52,768 nucleotides of DNA, from assembly GCA_017617295.1 (NCBI GenBank), contig JAFZWN010000082.1:1-52768 (forward strand), given 5' to 3'. Of this stretch, positions 44,390 to 52,116 are shown in pieces. This stretch comes from Clostridiales bacterium (GTDB lineage: Bacteria > Bacillota > Clostridia > Saccharofermentanales > Saccharofermentanaceae). Below the pieces are notes generated by a model. That model worked only from the letters and a program-made list of their open reading frames with translations, had not been told where the DNA came from and did no database searches. Numbering within the stretch: position 1 is the stretch's first letter; the number at the start of each line of letters is the position of its first letter. The translations under genes and the position numbers were made by a program.

Positions 44390-44418
44390 AGTATATTTTC
44401 AGATATGTGTTAAGTCAA
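44390..44418 (-). promoter_or_regulatory. Strong sigma-A promoter of the crh-like/uvrC operon
   Basis: Minus-strand TTGACT (44418-44413) and TATACT (44395-44390) with a 17-base spacer, 42 bases before the start codon. Confidence 0.87.
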
Positions 44419-44434
44419 TGAACGAAAGGCAGTT

Positions 44435-44473
44435 GAAAAACAATTTCGCCTTTTTTACTCAAAAGCCGTTGTT
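44435..44473 (-). terminator. Probable terminator of the amidohydrolase-to-Nudix operon
   Basis: Imperfect stem: GGCTTTT on one side pairs with AAAAGGCG and outer AACAA with TTGTT, around a short loop. The minus-strand tail is TTTTT. It lies about 40 bases past the Nudix stop. Confidence 0.5.
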
Positions 44474-44514
44474 TTGCCCCTTTGTTTTGTCTAAATTGCC
44501 AAGTGCGTACGGAC

Positions 44515-45132
44515 TCAGTCAACTTCGGGGATCCAGGGATCCGTCAGGTAAGCCTTGTAACACAGCCTGATCTGGTCAAGATTGTTCTTATGGGTATTGA
44601 TATCCTCCGGAATCTTATCAACCGGAAAATACTTTGCTTCGGATGTCTCGATATTCTCTTTGAACTCGCCCTTGATAAATCTGCACACAACGAAGAACTT
44701 GTTGCTCGAAAAGAAAGACTTCGGGTTGTTCCTCTTCCTGTGGAAATGCACCGCCACGAGCTTCTCCGCTTCGACCTCGATCCCCGCTTCCTCACGGCAT
44801 TCCTTTACCGCATTCTCAAAGACAGTGCGGTCGAAGTCGCACCAGCCTCCCGGGAGCGCCCACTTTCCGTCAAGATCCCTGACCAGAAGGATCTCATCCC
44901 GGTCGTTAAAGACTGCCGCCCTGACATCGCTCTTGGGAGTCGGGTAACCGTCGTTGCCCTCAAATATCTCGAGAGCCGTTTCTTTTTTTACGTCGGAGCC
45001 CAGTTCCAGAAGTCTTGCCGAGATATCCATTATCTCTTCAAATCTTTCCTTATCGAACTTATCCCTTGTATATAGTATCCCGCCGGACGCGATACCCTGA
45101 AGTCTTCTTGCTATATCCGTCAGTTCGCTCAT
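44515..45132 (-). CDS. Nudix hydrolase with an N-terminal helical domain
   Basis: 205 residues. Residues 1-60 form a helical domain typical of the group of Nudix enzymes that act on ADP-ribose or similar nucleotide sugars. The Nudix box spans GGWCDFDRTVFENAVKEC and then REEAGIEV at about 93-118, with all the Glu ligands kept. VRAAVFNDRDEILLVRDLDG leads into it. The start overlaps the rimI stop by four bases. Likely role: cleanup of nucleotide metabolites; the true substrate is not known. Confidence 0.92.
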   Translation of the reverse strand: MSELTDIARRLQGIASGGILYTRDKFDKERFEEIMDISARLLELGSDVKKETALEIFEGNDGYPTPKSDVRAAVFNDRDEILLVRDLDGKWALPGGWCDFDRTVFENAVKECREEAGIEVEAEKLVAVHFHRKRNNPKSFFSSNKFFVVCRFIKGEFKENIETSEAKYFPVDKIPEDINTHKNNLDQIRLCYKAYLTDPWIPEVD

Positions 45133-45566
45133 TCTTGACTTATGTCCTTTCTCATCAGCATCGCATCGGAATCGCCGTAATATCCCTTTCGCGTATTATA
45201 GTGCCCAAACCCCTTCTTTTTATAAAGTCCGATCGCGCCTTCGTTATCAGAGGACACTTCAAGGAACAATGTCTTTATCCCTTTGCTTCTTAGGCTCAGA
45301 CAGGCTTCATCCAGAAGATCTGATGCGATCCCCTGTCTCCTGTTTTCGGGACTGACACAGATGTTTCCGACCTCGGCTTCGTCCTCCACAAAGGACAGGC
45401 CTATATATCCGGTGATATCTTTCCCGTTATCTGCAACTATCGCTTCCTTCAGGGGCTCTTTTGTCAGGGCTTCTATATCGGATCTGACCCAGGGATGCGG
45501 CATGCATTCCGCTTCGAGCTTCATGATGCTGTCAGCATCTTCCGGCGTGGCTTTTCGAAAGATCAT
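45129..45566 (-). CDS. rimI: Ribosomal-protein-alanine N-acetyltransferase RimI (GNAT)
   Basis: 145 residues. Acetylates the N-terminus of ribosomal protein S18. The GNAT acetyl-CoA loop is RRQGIASDLLDEACLSLRSK, and the C-terminal FGHYNTRKGYYGDSDAMLM matches RimI. It sits between tsaB and a Nudix gene with four-base overlaps on both sides; a tsaE-tsaB-rimI order is common in Firmicutes, which supports RimI over other GNATs. Confidence 0.9.
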   Translation of the reverse strand: MIFRKATPEDADSIMKLEAECMPHPWVRSDIEALTKEPLKEAIVADNGKDITGYIGLSFVEDEAEVGNICVSPENRRQGIASDLLDEACLSLRSKGIKTLFLEVSSDNEGAIGLYKKKGFGHYNTRKGYYGDSDAMLMRKDISQE

Positions 45567-46252
45567 TTCTTAAGTCTTTCCGCCGATGACACGGCACAGT
45601 AAGCGGCTTTAACGGCTGCGCCCGATACGGCTTTCTTATCAGCCGATGCCAGGAAGACCCCCTTCGGCAGGATAACGCATCCGGGAGCATATTTGACGGA
45701 CAGGTTCTTTCCTTCGAGGACGGGTCTCATCGTCTCAGCCCCGTCACCTGCCACTATTATCTTCTTCTTATCTATGCCGCGTACGGCGGCGATACGGTCC
45801 GCGAGCTGTCCCGCATCATATGCGCCTTCGCTTATCACCATCTTCTTGCTGTGGTCGCAGACAACGGAAGCGAACACTCTGTTGTTCCTGGCATCGAAGC
45901 ACGGCAGGAGCAATGTATCCTCCGGATCGGAAGAGATATTCTCCACGCTCAATGCCAGAGCCAGAGTCGAGGACACCGGGATACAGTCAGCTCGTAAAGC
46001 CAGCGCCATCCCCTTTACGGCCGCGAGCCCTATACGTATCCCCGTAAAAGATCCCGGGCCTGCGGTAACCGCGATCCGCTCTATATCCGAAGGCGTCTTT
46101 CCTGCTGTTTCTATAACTCTTTTGACCAGAGGCATAAAGGTCTCCGAATGTGTCTTTTTCTCCATCGACAGTTCGAAAGCCAGTTCCTTTCCGTCCTCAT
46201 AAACTCCCGCACAGCAGGAGGAATTACTGGTATCACATGCAAGTATCAGCAT
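45563..46252 (-). CDS. tsaB: tRNA threonylcarbamoyladenosine biosynthesis protein TsaB
   Basis: 229 residues. ASKHA-fold protein that forms a complex with TsaD and TsaE to make t6A37 in tRNAs. N-terminal MLILACDTSNSSCCAGVYED and the conserved AVTAGPGSFTGIRIGLAAVK (about 60-80) are diagnostic. It lacks the metal-binding His residues of TsaD, as expected. The start is inside the last seven bases of tsaE (ATGCTGA). TsaD is not in the window. Confidence 0.95.
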   Translation of the reverse strand: MLILACDTSNSSCCAGVYEDGKELAFELSMEKKTHSETFMPLVKRVIETAGKTPSDIERIAVTAGPGSFTGIRIGLAAVKGMALALRADCIPVSSTLALALSVENISSDPEDTLLLPCFDARNNRVFASVVCDHSKKMVISEGAYDAGQLADRIAAVRGIDKKKIIVAGDGAETMRPVLEGKNLSVKYAPGCVILPKGVFLASADKKAVSGAAVKAAYCAVSSAERLKK

Positions 46253-46677
46253 AGTCCGATCCCTTCGATCTTTATTACCCTTTTGTCGCCCACGCCCGTG
46301 ATCTCTATCCTGGCGGCGTTTCCGGGAAGGATATCCCCGATAATGTTACCCCACTCGATCACACAGACACCGCCTCTGCCGAAATACTCGTCGAGACCGC
46401 ACGCCAGGAAGTCATCGGCGTCCTGAAGCCTGTAAGTATCAAAGTGAAAGAGCGGAGTCACACCTTCTTTCTCATATTCATTGACAATGGCAAATGTCGG
46501 GCTCATGACGTCATCCGCATCAAGTCCCATGCCTTCGGCAATGCCTCTGGTGAGAACGGTCTTGCCGGCACCGAGATCCCCGTCGAGCGATATGATGTCG
46601 CCCGGCTTCACGATCCTGCCGATCCTTCTTCCCAGATCCAGCGTATCTTCAAGATTATTGCTCTCGATCGTTATCAT
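46246..46677 (-). CDS. tsaE: tRNA threonylcarbamoyladenosine biosynthesis ATPase TsaE
   Basis: 143 residues. P-loop ATPase that drives the t6A cycle with TsaB and TsaD. Walker A is DGDLGAGKTVLTRGIAEGM near residue 35, MSPTFAIVNEYE is the switch region, and LFHFDTYRLQDADDF with VCVIEWGNII near the C-terminus is diagnostic. The ATG overlaps the amidohydrolase stop by one base (TAATG). Confidence 0.95.
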   Translation of the reverse strand: MITIESNNLEDTLDLGRRIGRIVKPGDIISLDGDLGAGKTVLTRGIAEGMGLDADDVMSPTFAIVNEYEKEGVTPLFHFDTYRLQDADDFLACGLDEYFGRGGVCVIEWGNIIGDILPGNAARIEITGVGDKRVIKIEGIGLC

Positions 46678-47480
46678 TAAGAGTGCTCCAGATTCAGTAG
46701 TCTTGCCGCATTACCGTAGAATATCATATCCTCCTCATCTTTTGAAAGACCGAGGGACCTGATATTTTCGATCTCGTCACTCACACGGAACACCGGATAG
46801 TCGGTGCCGAATATGACTCTTTCCGCTCCGATGCGGCGGATGATCTTTACCGCAAGGGCTTTATCCATAAGATAAAGGCTCGAGCTCGTATCGATATAAA
46901 GGTTAGCATAACCGGCAAGCTTTCCGCACACTTCATCCCACTTGCTCCAGCCGCCCATATGCGCCCCTATAACGGTGATATCCGGAAAAGAATCCAGGAA
47001 GACCTTCATCTGATCGGGATTGGACATCTCTCCGCGCGGATCGCCGCAGTGCACAAGGATAGGAAGGCCTCTTCTGCCGATCGCCTCTCCGAGGCGCATA
47101 GCCCGCTCCCCCGCCATCGAGAATCCCTGAAAATCGGGATGGAGCTTGACGCCCTTAAGCCCGCAGCTTACAAGGATATCAAGATCGCCTTCGATATCCA
47201 CGCTGTCGGGATGAAGTGTTCCGAATCCCGTAAACAGATCAGGATGGAGTTTGACCTGCTGACCGATAAAGGTGTTTATCGAAGTGGTCTGAGACGTCTT
47301 CGTGGCAACCGACTGAACGAGATAATGAACGACACCGTATCGCTCACCCTCTGCGATAAGGCCGTTGGCCGTACCGTCAAAAGGGACTTCGATACTGTAG
47401 AAATCGCTTATCCCCTTTACCGCTCTGTCTGCGATCACGTCGGGATATATATGACAATGTGCGTTTATTATCCTGCGCAT
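46677..47480 (-). CDS. Amidohydrolase family protein (COG2159 type)
   Basis: 267 residues. A TIM-barrel metal hydrolase or decarboxylase: INAHCHIYPD near the N-terminus supplies the first His pair, GVKLHPDFQGF the central strand, LPILVHCGDP, VIGAHMGG and VIFGTDYPVF the remaining metal and catalytic residues. The substrate is unknown; homologues include aminocarboxymuconate decarboxylase-like enzymes. It is the first gene of a tightly overlapped run with tsaE, tsaB, rimI and the Nudix gene. GAAAGG lies six bases before the ATG. Confidence 0.88.
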   Translation of the reverse strand: MRRIINAHCHIYPDVIADRAVKGISDFYSIEVPFDGTANGLIAEGERYGVVHYLVQSVATKTSQTTSINTFIGQQVKLHPDLFTGFGTLHPDSVDIEGDLDILVSCGLKGVKLHPDFQGFSMAGERAMRLGEAIGRRGLPILVHCGDPRGEMSNPDQMKVFLDSFPDITVIGAHMGGWSKWDEVCGKLAGYANLYIDTSSSLYLMDKALAVKIIRRIGAERVIFGTDYPVFRVSDEIENIRSLGLSKDEEDMIFYGNAARLLNLEHS

Positions 47481-47500
47481 ACTGTGCCTTTCAATTTAAT

Positions 47501-47532
47501 GAATAAAACAAAAGCCGCCCAAAGCGGGCAGC
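47501..47532 (-). terminator. Rho-independent terminator of rplM-rpsI
   Basis: Seven-base stem GCCGCCC (47514-47520) with GGGCAGC (47526-47532), one G-T pair and a five-base loop. On the minus strand it is followed by TTTTGTTTTATT, 33 bases past the rpsI stop. Confidence 0.88.
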
Positions 47533-47564
47533 CTTTGCAAAATGATCGGAATTGTACCGTAAGA

Positions 47565-47975
47565 TCATCTCTTACTGAACTGGGAAGCCTTACGGGCCTT
47601 CTTGAGACCGTACTTCTTACGCTCCTTCATCCTTGCATCTCTTGTAAGGAGACCGGATGTCTTAAGTGTAGCCTTGTAAGAATCGGCATCTGCCTCAACG
47701 AGAGCTCTTGCGATACCGTGACGGATAGCGCCGGCCTGACCGGAGATTCCGCCGCCGACTGCCTTGGCGACAACGTCGAACTTTGAAGCAGTCTCTGTAA
47801 GTACCAGGGGCTGACGAACGATGAGCTTCAGTGTATCAAGACCGAAATACTCGTCGATATCCTTGCCGTTGATCGTGATCTTACCTGTGCCGGGTACGAG
47901 ACGAACGCATGCAACAGCATCCTTACGACGGCCTGTACCGTAAAAATATACTTTGTTAGCTTTCTTTGTAGCCAT
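47565..47975 (-). CDS. rpsI: 30S ribosomal protein S9
   Basis: 136 residues, complete. [20 protein letters not shown] is the S9 N-terminal signature, [19 protein letters not shown] the core, and [12 protein letters not shown] the basic tail that reaches the tRNA in the P site. GAGGAG lies nine bases before the ATG. It follows rplM as in nearly all bacteria. Confidence 0.98.
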   Translation of the reverse strand: MATKKANKVYFYGTGRRKDAVACVRLVPGTGKITINGKDIDEYFGLDTLKLIVRQPLVLTETASKFDVVAKAVGGGISGQAGAIRHGIARALVEADADSYKATLKTSGLLTRDARMKERKKYGLKKARKASQFSKR

Positions 47976-47993
47976 ATTACGTTCTCCTCCCGA

Positions 47994-48428
47994 TTACTGC
48001 TCGAATGTATACTCTTCAGGCTTCTGAGCCTCATGTGCGTGCTCAGCTCCTGCATATACGTGAAGCTTCTTTATCATCTGACGACCGAGAGAGTTCTTGG
48101 GAAGCATTCCCTTGACTGCGAGCTCGAGAGCCTTCTCGGGGTTCTTGCTCATAAGAGTCCTGTAGTCGACTTCCTTCAAGCCGCCGGCATAACCGGAGTG
48201 ATGACGGTACATCTTCTGATCGAGCTTCTTACCTGTAAGAACGATCTTGGATGCGTTTGTGACGATAACATAGTCACCTGTATCTGCGAAAGGTGTGTAG
48301 ATAGCCTTGTGCTTACCTCTGAGAAGAACAGCGATCTCTGTAGCGAGACGGCCGAGTGTCTTACCGGAAGCATCGATAACAAGCCATTTTCTCTCTATGT
48401 TTGCAGGTGTTGCAACAAATGTCTTCAT
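47994..48428 (-). CDS. rplM: 50S ribosomal protein L13
   Basis: 144 residues, complete. The N-terminus [20 protein letters not shown], the block [20 protein letters not shown] and [20 protein letters not shown] are all diagnostic of L13. It is the first gene of rplM-rpsI. Its leader carries a hairpin that may be the L13 autoregulatory element known from Firmicutes. Confidence 0.98.
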   Translation of the reverse strand: MKTFVATPANIERKWLVIDASGKTLGRLATEIAVLLRGKHKAIYTPFADTGDYVIVTNASKIVLTGKKLDQKMYRHHSGYAGGLKEVDYRTLMSKNPEKALELAVKGMLPKNSLGRQMIKKLHVYAGAEHAHEAQKPEEYTFEQ

Positions 48429-48465
48429 AATGACTTACTCCTTATACTCTTTTTGACGTTATAAA

Positions 48466-48489
48466 AGGCGTCCTTTTTAAGGAACGCCT
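48466..48489 (-). ncRNA. Leader hairpin of rplM, candidate L13 leader
   Basis: AGGCGTCCTT (48466-48475) pairs with AAGGAACGCCT (48479-48489) with a one-base bulge. It begins at the predicted transcription start, 37 bases before rplM. Firmicutes have an L13 leader at this place; its match to that model was not tested. Confidence 0.55.
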
Positions 48490-48493
48490 ATGC

Positions 48494-48522
48494 ATGATAC
48501 TTGCCTTTCAGATGTATGTCAA
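48494..48522 (-). promoter_or_regulatory. Near-consensus sigma-A promoter of rplM-rpsI
   Basis: Minus-strand TTGACA (48522-48517) and TATCAT (48499-48494) with a 17-base spacer. The -35 box is perfect. Confidence 0.92.
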
Positions 48523-48591
48523 GCGATTTTTCAAAAAAATCTCAAAAATGGTATTATTTTCTTTAAAATCCTCGTTTTTCCTCGTTTATTC

Positions 48592-49158
48592 TCATACGGC
48601 AGCGTTATACGAGATGCCGGAAACGGTACCGTCTCCCATAACGATATCAAGCGTTCCTCCGTCCGCGGCGATTATATAGGAACCGTTTTCCGAGAGGCTG
48701 TCCGACCCGTATGCGGCGATGACCTGATCCTCGGAGCATCCGATATAGATACCCTCGGGCGTGCTGATCGTATCATCCAGGAATTCCACCGAAAGGATCT
48801 TATCGGTGTCGCCGTCGGTATATGTCCTTATCTGGAAAGATCCGTATGTATATACCTTATCCATTCCCTGAAAAGCACATGACTGTGCCTCAAAGTACTG
48901 ATAGTCCTCCCCCAGGGAAGCAATGATCTCATCAGACGGAACATTAAGAGGAACGCTCACGCCGTCGAATTCGAATGCGATGCCGGAACTTCCCGAAGCT
49001 CCCTGAGCTTCAGTCTGACCGGAATCTCCTCCCGATACCTCCTGCTGACCTCCCGAGATCATGACGGGAGCCTCGTTTTCAGGCTCTTCAGGCTTGGAGC
49101 AGCCCGCAAATGCCAAAGCCAGAGCCGCCGCTAATATAAGACTTATCAATCTCTTCAT
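48592..49158 (-). CDS. Lipoprotein at the end of the Dlt-like operon
   Basis: 188 residues. The signal peptide has lipobox FAGC with Cys20. A disordered Gly, Ser, Glu and Gln-rich spacer (about 22-58) leads to a C-terminal beta-rich domain of about 125 residues with VPLNVPSDEIIASLGEDY and YIGCSEDQVIAAYGSDS; both halves start with a G-x-S-x-E/D-x-V/I pattern, which suggests two related alpha-beta repeats. I recognise no named family. GGGGGGAT lies shortly before the ATG. It starts 23 bases after the SGNH gene, so it is probably the last gene of the operon and may bind the modified polymer. Confidence 0.78.
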   Translation of the reverse strand: MKRLISLILAAALALAFAGCSKPEEPENEAPVMISGGQQEVSGGDSGQTEAQGASGSSGIAFEFDGVSVPLNVPSDEIIASLGEDYQYFEAQSCAFQGMDKVYTYGSFQIRTYTDGDTDKILSVEFLDDTISTPEGIYIGCSEDQVIAAYGSDSLSENGSYIIAADGGTLDIVMGDGTVSGISYNAAV

Positions 49159-49181
49159 CTTAAGATCCCCCCAACATTTCT

Positions 49182-50258
49182 TTATATGGCATTGGCGCCG
49201 AAGGATACGAGTTCCCCGTATTCCTCTATCTCGGACAGCTGCCGCTGCATCAGAAGATCATATGCCTCGCAGTCTTCTTCCCACATGGAAGATACTGCCG
49301 GATCGTTCCTGTAATCGGTAAGGTCAAAACCGGCCGACAGATAGGCGCCTATGTAATCCGCGAGCTTCTCGGCTCCGAATACGTTCAGATGCAGGCCGGA
49401 ATCGTATGTATCCGTAGACATGTCGATCCCTGCCTCATCCCGCAGATCAACGTAATTAAAATACTCCAAACCTCTCTCCTGCGCAAATTCCCTTACCTGC
49501 CTGTCCCATTCGTCATACCAGTAGGGGTATTCGGTGGGAGCCTTCATAAGGATCAGAGTGACACCGTGCTCTTCGCACAGATCAGCCATCATGGAAAGGT
49601 AGTTCATGGCATTTTCCCCCAGACGGTAATCCGCCAGGACCGGAGCTTTTGGAAAGCCCGCCTGCGGCTTGACGTCACAGCGCATATAGTATCCGTCTAT
49701 GGTGACGTTTTCTCCGCCGCCGAACATGTACCTTATATCATCGGATGTAAGTTCGTTCCATCTAGAGTGGTATCTCAGAAGCGGGAACAGATAATCGACC
49801 ATGTCCTCATCGGGAGTCATCGAAGCCTGCACGGCATTCCACTTGGAAGACGACCATCTCATCCCGTCCAGGGTCATCCTGTTATATGCTTCGTTCTGGG
49901 GTTCGTTATACTTCAGAGAGAGCACATTAAAGAATACGACCTTCGGGGTCTCATATCTCAGGGTATCTTCCAGAAGATAGTAGGACTGCCATATGAGCTG
50001 CTGTGCCGATCCCCTGATATAAGATGATATTCCGTATTCCCTGTAGAGTTCGACTGTGGAGATATTCTCGTAGACTTCGCAGTCTCCTATGAAGATGACC
50101 TCATGCGGCTTACGGTCTTCATAATATTCGGCGATCATGGCGCCCTCGACTATCCCTCTTCTGTACTTGGGCATAAAAAGAAGCGTAAGAAGCCACAACA
50201 GTATAAGCGTCACTATAAATGCCGCCGCAAACAATATGATCTTCTTTCCTTTTTTCAT
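49182..50258 (-). CDS. Membrane-anchored SGNH-like acyltransferase/esterase of the DltD/AlgX type, with Cys in place of the nucleophilic Ser
   Basis: 358 residues. One N-terminal membrane segment (IILFAAAFIVTLILLWLL) puts the domain outside. The first SGNH block reads VIFIGDCEVYENIS, with Cys60 at the place of the catalytic Ser in GDS. The last block has Asp286 and His290 in YDSGLHLNVFGAE, so the D-x-x-x-H pair is intact. TLILMKAPTEYPYWYDEWD is the oxyanion/Asn region. ATG 50258 is preferred over 50267 because AGGGG lies ten bases before it. In such systems the SGNH protein passes the acyl group from the MBOAT step to a wall polymer. It starts 24 bases after the MBOAT stop. Confidence 0.82.
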   Translation of the reverse strand: MKKGKKIILFAAAFIVTLILLWLLTLLFMPKYRRGIVEGAMIAEYYEDRKPHEVIFIGDCEVYENISTVELYREYGISSYIRGSAQQLIWQSYYLLEDTLRYETPKVVFFNVLSLKYNEPQNEAYNRMTLDGMRWSSSKWNAVQASMTPDEDMVDYLFPLLRYHSRWNELTSDDIRYMFGGGENVTIDGYYMRCDVKPQAGFPKAPVLADYRLGENAMNYLSMMADLCEEHGVTLILMKAPTEYPYWYDEWDRQVREFAQERGLEYFNYVDLRDEAGIDMSTDTYDSGLHLNVFGAEKLADYIGAYLSAGFDLTDYRNDPAVSSMWEEDCEAYDLLMQRQLSEIEEYGELVSFGANAI

Positions 50259-50282
50259 TTTTGTCATGCCCCTTTTTATGAC

Positions 50283-51881
50283 TTAGAACTGATTATATAT
50301 AAACTGGTTGGCATCGTAGCCGACACCGTATGCACCGAAAACAAGTACCGTAATGATAAGGACTGATGTCACGGCAAGAGTCAGCGGGAACTTTGTAAGG
50401 ATCCTTCCTCTTATGTCCTCGCCCTTAATAGCCTTGTAGGTACTCAGAGCGAAGATCAGAGCAACTGCGGCACCGATCACCCCGTAGTCCGCCGCAGTAA
50501 GTCCCAATGCGGCAAAGGCCTCACGTCCGTTACTGCCGAGCCCCGGATGAACGAACATCGAGCCGATCATACAAAATGTCAGCGGGACATCCCTGTAGAC
50601 ATCGAACATCCTTATCATGCTCATGAGAAGGAATGTCCTGATGATCTCGAATACCGCATAACCCTTTTTCTTCTTAAGTCCGAACTTCTTATGGAACTTC
50701 TCATACAGAGGCTCGAGCTCTCCCGAAGCCATTATGACCACGAAGTTCATGAGACCCCAGACTATGAAGTTCCATGCGGCCCCGTGCCAGACACCTGTGG
50801 CAAGCCATACGAGAAAGCAAGAGATATAGACTGTTACGCGCTTTCCTATCCCCTTGCCGAGCTTCTCGCGCGATACCTTGGAGAGCTTTAACATCCTCGG
50901 ACTGACCGACAGGGGATAAAAGATATAGTCCGTGAACCAGGAGCCCATCGTGATATGCCAGCGGTTCCAGTATTCCTTTATATTCTTCGAGAAGAAAGGG
51001 AGGTTGAAGTTCTCTTCGAGCTTTATCCCCATGGCTTCGGCGATACCTATCGTTATGTCGATACCGCCCGTGAAGTCGCAGTAGAGTTCCGCGGCATAAA
51101 AGATCATGGCGATAAATACGAAGCCCCCGGAATACAGTTCAGTATCCTCAGAGAGAGCTTTTACGGCTATTACGAGACGCTCCGCCACAACGAGCTTTTT
51201 AAAATATCCGAACAGTATCCGCAGTATCCCCGAGAAAAACACCTTATCATCAAATGAGTGGTTCTCGAAGAGCGTCGGGGCGACGTTATTGTATCTGCTT
51301 ATAGGTCCCTGGACTATCTGAGGGAAGAACGATACGAAGAGGATGAACTTAAAAAGGTTCTTCTCGGGCTTACAGGTGCCCCTTTTCACATCGATGATAT
51401 ATCCGAGCGTCCTGAAGGTATAAAAAGATATGCCCATAGGTATTATGAGATCGGGGATCCTTATGGCTTTGCTGGCCTTAAGGAATGAATTGATATTCGT
51501 TATCACAAAGGATGTATACTTCGTGACCGAAAGGATCCCGAGGTTTAAAAGAAGGCATAAGACCATGATCAGGACCTTCTTCTTTTTGACCCTGTCCTTA
51601 TAAGCTTTTTTCTCATCTTTGGAAAGACTTTCCTTATGTTCCAGAAGATAAGCTTTTGAAATATCATCGGCACGTCCGATGAGAAGACCGCAGACCCATG
51701 CCGATACTGCCGTTATAAGAAGGAATCCCAGATACCTCGGCAGATGCTCGGGGTCGGCATACCAGTAAAAGCCCAGGCTCGATACCAGGAGCACCGGCCA
51801 CTGAAGCTTTTTGGGCACGATATAGTAGGCCAGGATGACCAGGGCGGTAAAAAGGACAAACTTATATGAAGTAAAGAGCAC
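50283..51881 (-). CDS. MBOAT family O-acyltransferase (DltB/AlgI-like)
   Basis: 532 residues, many membrane segments. The MBOAT core is clear: YWNRWHITMGSWFTDYIFYP (about 312-331) and the catalytic His in GVWHGAAWNFIVWGLMN (about 370-386). The N-terminus (MLFTSYKFVLF) is typical of AlgI/DltB. It should take an acyl or aminoacyl group from the carrier protein encoded just upstream and move it across the membrane. It uses a GTG start at 51881; the upstream TAAGG is weak, but the carrier stop lies six bases away, so translation is probably coupled. Confidence 0.93.
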   Translation of the reverse strand: MLFTSYKFVLFTALVILAYYIVPKKLQWPVLLVSSLGFYWYADPEHLPRYLGFLLITAVSAWVCGLLIGRADDISKAYLLEHKESLSKDEKKAYKDRVKKKKVLIMVLCLLLNLGILSVTKYTSFVITNINSFLKASKAIRIPDLIIPMGISFYTFRTLGYIIDVKRGTCKPEKNLFKFILFVSFFPQIVQGPISRYNNVAPTLFENHSFDDKVFFSGILRILFGYFKKLVVAERLVIAVKALSEDTELYSGGFVFIAMIFYAAELYCDFTGGIDITIGIAEAMGIKLEENFNLPFFSKNIKEYWNRWHITMGSWFTDYIFYPLSVSPRMLKLSKVSREKLGKGIGKRVTVYISCFLVWLATGVWHGAAWNFIVWGLMNFVVIMASGELEPLYEKFHKKFGLKKKKGYAVFEIIRTFLLMSMIRMFDVYRDVPLTFCMIGSMFVHPGLGSNGREAFAALGLTAADYGVIGAAVALIFALSTYKAIKGEDIRGRILTKFPLTLAVTSVLIITVLVFGAYGVGYDANQFIYNQF

Positions 51882-51887
51882 GGGGCC

Positions 51888-52115
51888 TTATTCGTCTCCG
51901 AGTCTCTCTATAAGAGCCCAGAGGGCCCGAGCCGAATTGAAGTTCTCGGGCAGGAGCTCCTCTGCGGGGATCTGAACGTCAAACCTGTCGTTGACTTCAG
52001 CGACGATACTCACTATATCGAATGAATCAAGGATCTTGTCGTCGATCAGGGTCTCGCATGTTGTAAAATCAACATCGGAATGAAGTTCCTGCAGTATCTC
52101 TATTAATTCTTCCAT
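51888..52115 (-). CDS. Acyl/aminoacyl carrier protein (DltC-like)
   Basis: 75 residues, four-helix carrier. Ser31 in ILDSFDIVSIVAEVNDRF is the phosphopantetheine site; the DS dipeptide and the following hydrophobic helix are standard. The protein is acidic, as carriers are. GAGGAG lies six bases before the ATG. It starts one base after the adenylation gene stop, so the two should be a matched activating and carrying pair. The group carried (D-Ala, another amino acid, or an acyl) cannot be read from sequence. Confidence 0.92.
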   Translation of the reverse strand: MEELIEILQELHSDVDFTTCETLIDDKILDSFDIVSIVAEVNDRFDVQIPAEELLPENFNSARALWALIERLGDE

Positions 52116-52116
52116 A

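Noticed and set aside
44440..44480. Shared TTTTTTACTCAAAA-like strings at 44451 and 41414 as a repeat family
   Set aside because: The match is short and AT-rich, and both lie in terminator or promoter surroundings where such strings arise by chance.
46959..47786. A 275-residue frame on plus across the amidohydrolase and rpsI
   Set aside because: It spans two well-supported minus genes and a terminator.
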